Origin: Clostridia bacterium | Lineage (GTDB): Bacteria; Bacillota_A; Clostridia; Oscillospirales; CAG-272 | NCBI GenBank assembly: GCA_017407725.1 | Contig: JAFQWB010000005.1 | Location: 1 to 5,363 of the forward strand | Length of the DNA stretch: 5,363 bases | Reading direction: 5' to 3' | In this document: positions 4,391 through 5,363 of the stretch, one piece after another | How positions within the stretch are numbered: the first letter of the stretch is position 1 | How the letters are laid out: the number at the start of each line of letters is the position of its first letter | Position numbers and translations under genes: made by a program | Notes under the pieces: model-generated | The model's input: only the letters and a program-made list of their open reading frames with translations | Told to the model about the DNA's origin: nothing | The model's database searches: none

Positions 4391-5363
4391 TATTCGTTTC
4401 TCGCGCCGCAGCACTTCTTATATTTTTTGCCGCTTCCGCAGGGGCAAGGATCGTTGGGCTGAGGCTCGGACGCCTTTCTTACAGGCTCACGCTTATCGCC
4501 CTCGGAAGGAGCATTTGTTCTCATTACGGGTCTTTTTGCACTTGCGGGCGCTTTTCTGTGCCCTTTGCTCTGACCCATCTGAGTTATCGTTACCGACGAG
4601 CCCTCTCTCTCTCTGTTAAGAGTAAGCTCGATCGAAAGAAGCTTTCTTACAGTTCCCTCACGGATGTTCTCGATCATATCGTCAAACATCTCGTTACCCG
4701 TAATTCTGTATTCGTTTATCGGGTTTCTCTGAGCAAAGCTCTGAAGCTGAACGCCGTCACGAAGGTCGTCCATAGCATCTATATGATCCACCCAGTTATC
4801 GTCAACGTAGTGAAGAAGCACGTTTCTCTCAAGCTGTCTTAAGATAAAGCTCTTCTCCGGTCCGTCTGCCTTTGATGCGTATTTTTGAGTTGCTCTGCTC
4901 TTAATCTCTTCAACAAATTCCTTATAGTCAAGTTCTCTCGCCTCTTCCTCGGTATATCTTAAGTCATCCTCACCAAAGAGTGTACCGTAGAAATACGCGC
5001 GGAGTCCGTCAAAGTTCCAGAGTGCGGGATCTTCATCAGAGCAATAAGCCTCGATAGCACGTTCTACCGTCTGATTTATCATTGTAAGGATCTTTTCGTG
5101 CAGGTCGGCATCATCAAGAACCTCATTTCTCTGCTCGTAAATGATCTTTCTCTGCTGATTTATAACGTCATCGTACTCAAGAACCGCTTTTCTGATCTTG
5201 AAGTTATGGCTCTCAAGTCTCTTCTGACAGTTTTCAATAAGGCTTGAAAGAAGCTTCGGTGAGAATCCGTTCTCCATTGTTACGGGATCCGACTCGTCGT
5301 AATCGAGATTTGCGGTAAGCGCAGAATAGATCGAATTCATTCTGTCGCCGCCGTATATTCTCA
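4390..5363 (-). CDS. secA: SecA preprotein translocase ATPase, C-terminal part (5' end outside window)
   Basis: SecA drives post-translational export of unfolded proteins through SecYEG at the inner face of the membrane. The window holds the last 323 complete codons of a protein usually 800-950 aa long; the frame is open to the right edge, reading RIYGGDRMN at the top, so the ATG at 5340 is internal. Visible in order: the helical scaffold (HNFKIRKAVLEYDDVINQQR), part of the helical wing, the two-helix finger/IRA1 region (WVDHIDAMDDLRDGVQLQ near 4794-4741, then AQRNPINEY), a basic flexible linker, and the zinc-binding tail DPCPCGSGKKYKKCC with the C-x-C-x8-C-C pattern that binds SecB or ribosomes. 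The fingertip Tyr of E. coli SecA (Tyr794) aligns with Phe here. It is the upstream gene of an apparent operon with two membrane proteins. Confidence 0.97.
   Translation of the reverse strand, partial: RIYGGDRMNSIYSALTANLDYDESDPVTMENGFSPKLLSSLIENCQKRLESHNFKIRKAVLEYDDVINQQRKIIYEQRNEVLDDADLHEKILTMINQTVERAIEAYCSDEDPALWNFDGLRAYFYGTLFGEDDLRYTEEEARELDYKEFVEEIKSRATQKYASKADGPEKSFILRQLERNVLLHYVDDNWVDHIDAMDDLRDGVQLQSFAQRNPINEYRITGNEMFDDMIENIREGTVRKLLSIELTLNREREGSSVTITQMGQSKGHRKAPASAKRPVMRTNAPSEGDKREPVRKASEPQPNDPCPCGSGKKYKKCCGARNE

Noticed and set aside
4379..4414. Upstream GTG start for the 217-aa membrane gene, overlapping secA
   Set aside because: AAAGGAG sits 5 bases before ATG 4378, while the GTG has only a weak site and would add a charged leader ahead of the first membrane helix.
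4558..4842. Plus-strand open frame of 94 codons opposite secA
   Set aside because: Antisense to the conserved two-helix finger region of SecA, with no signals of its own.

Overview
The window looks like a piece of a low-to-moderate GC Firmicutes (Clostridia-type) chromosome. The pointers are a clostridial-style RadC, a SecA ending in the zinc-binding tail, purine-rich Shine-Dalgarno sequences (AAAGGAG, AAAAGGA, GGGGGA), strong sigma-A-like promoters and tightly packed co-directional genes. I cannot place it to genus. Nothing points to a phage, plasmid, transposon or CRISPR locus; this is mostly housekeeping chromosome with three poorly characterised genes of real interest.

Layout, left to right. 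(1) Positions 1-579, minus strand: the N-terminal 193 codons of cofactor-independent phosphoglycerate mutase (gpmI), running off the left edge. (2) Positions 580-696: a divergent intergenic region with a very good radC promoter; a weaker candidate gpmI promoter shares its -35 bases. (3) Positions 697-1362, plus strand: complete radC with an intact JAMM metal site. (4) Positions 1369-2106, minus strand, convergent with radC and only 6 bp away: an XRE-type helix-turn-helix protein with an unusual glutamate-rich / lysine-rich / hydrophobic tail. Its upstream region holds a near-consensus promoter and a 19-bp inverted repeat that may be its operator. (5) Positions 2214-2245: a strong intrinsic terminator. 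(6) Positions 2276-5363, minus strand: an apparent operon, transcribed secA (C-terminal 323 codons, gene enters from the right edge), then a 217-aa membrane protein, then a 477-aa membrane protein, with gaps of 11 and 15 bp and a Shine-Dalgarno sequence at each junction.

The most interesting part is the secA-linked membrane pair. The 217-aa protein appears to be one copy, and the 477-aa protein two fused copies, of the same multi-spanning module marked by a D-[IV]-x-P-[DS]-x-x-G-like motif. I do not recognise the family, and prfB, the usual neighbour downstream of secA in Bacillus, is not there. Secondary points are the membrane-anchor-like XRE protein with its candidate operator, a GpmI whose active-site neighbourhood reads like the plant type, and a SecA two-helix finger with Phe where the fingertip Tyr is usual.
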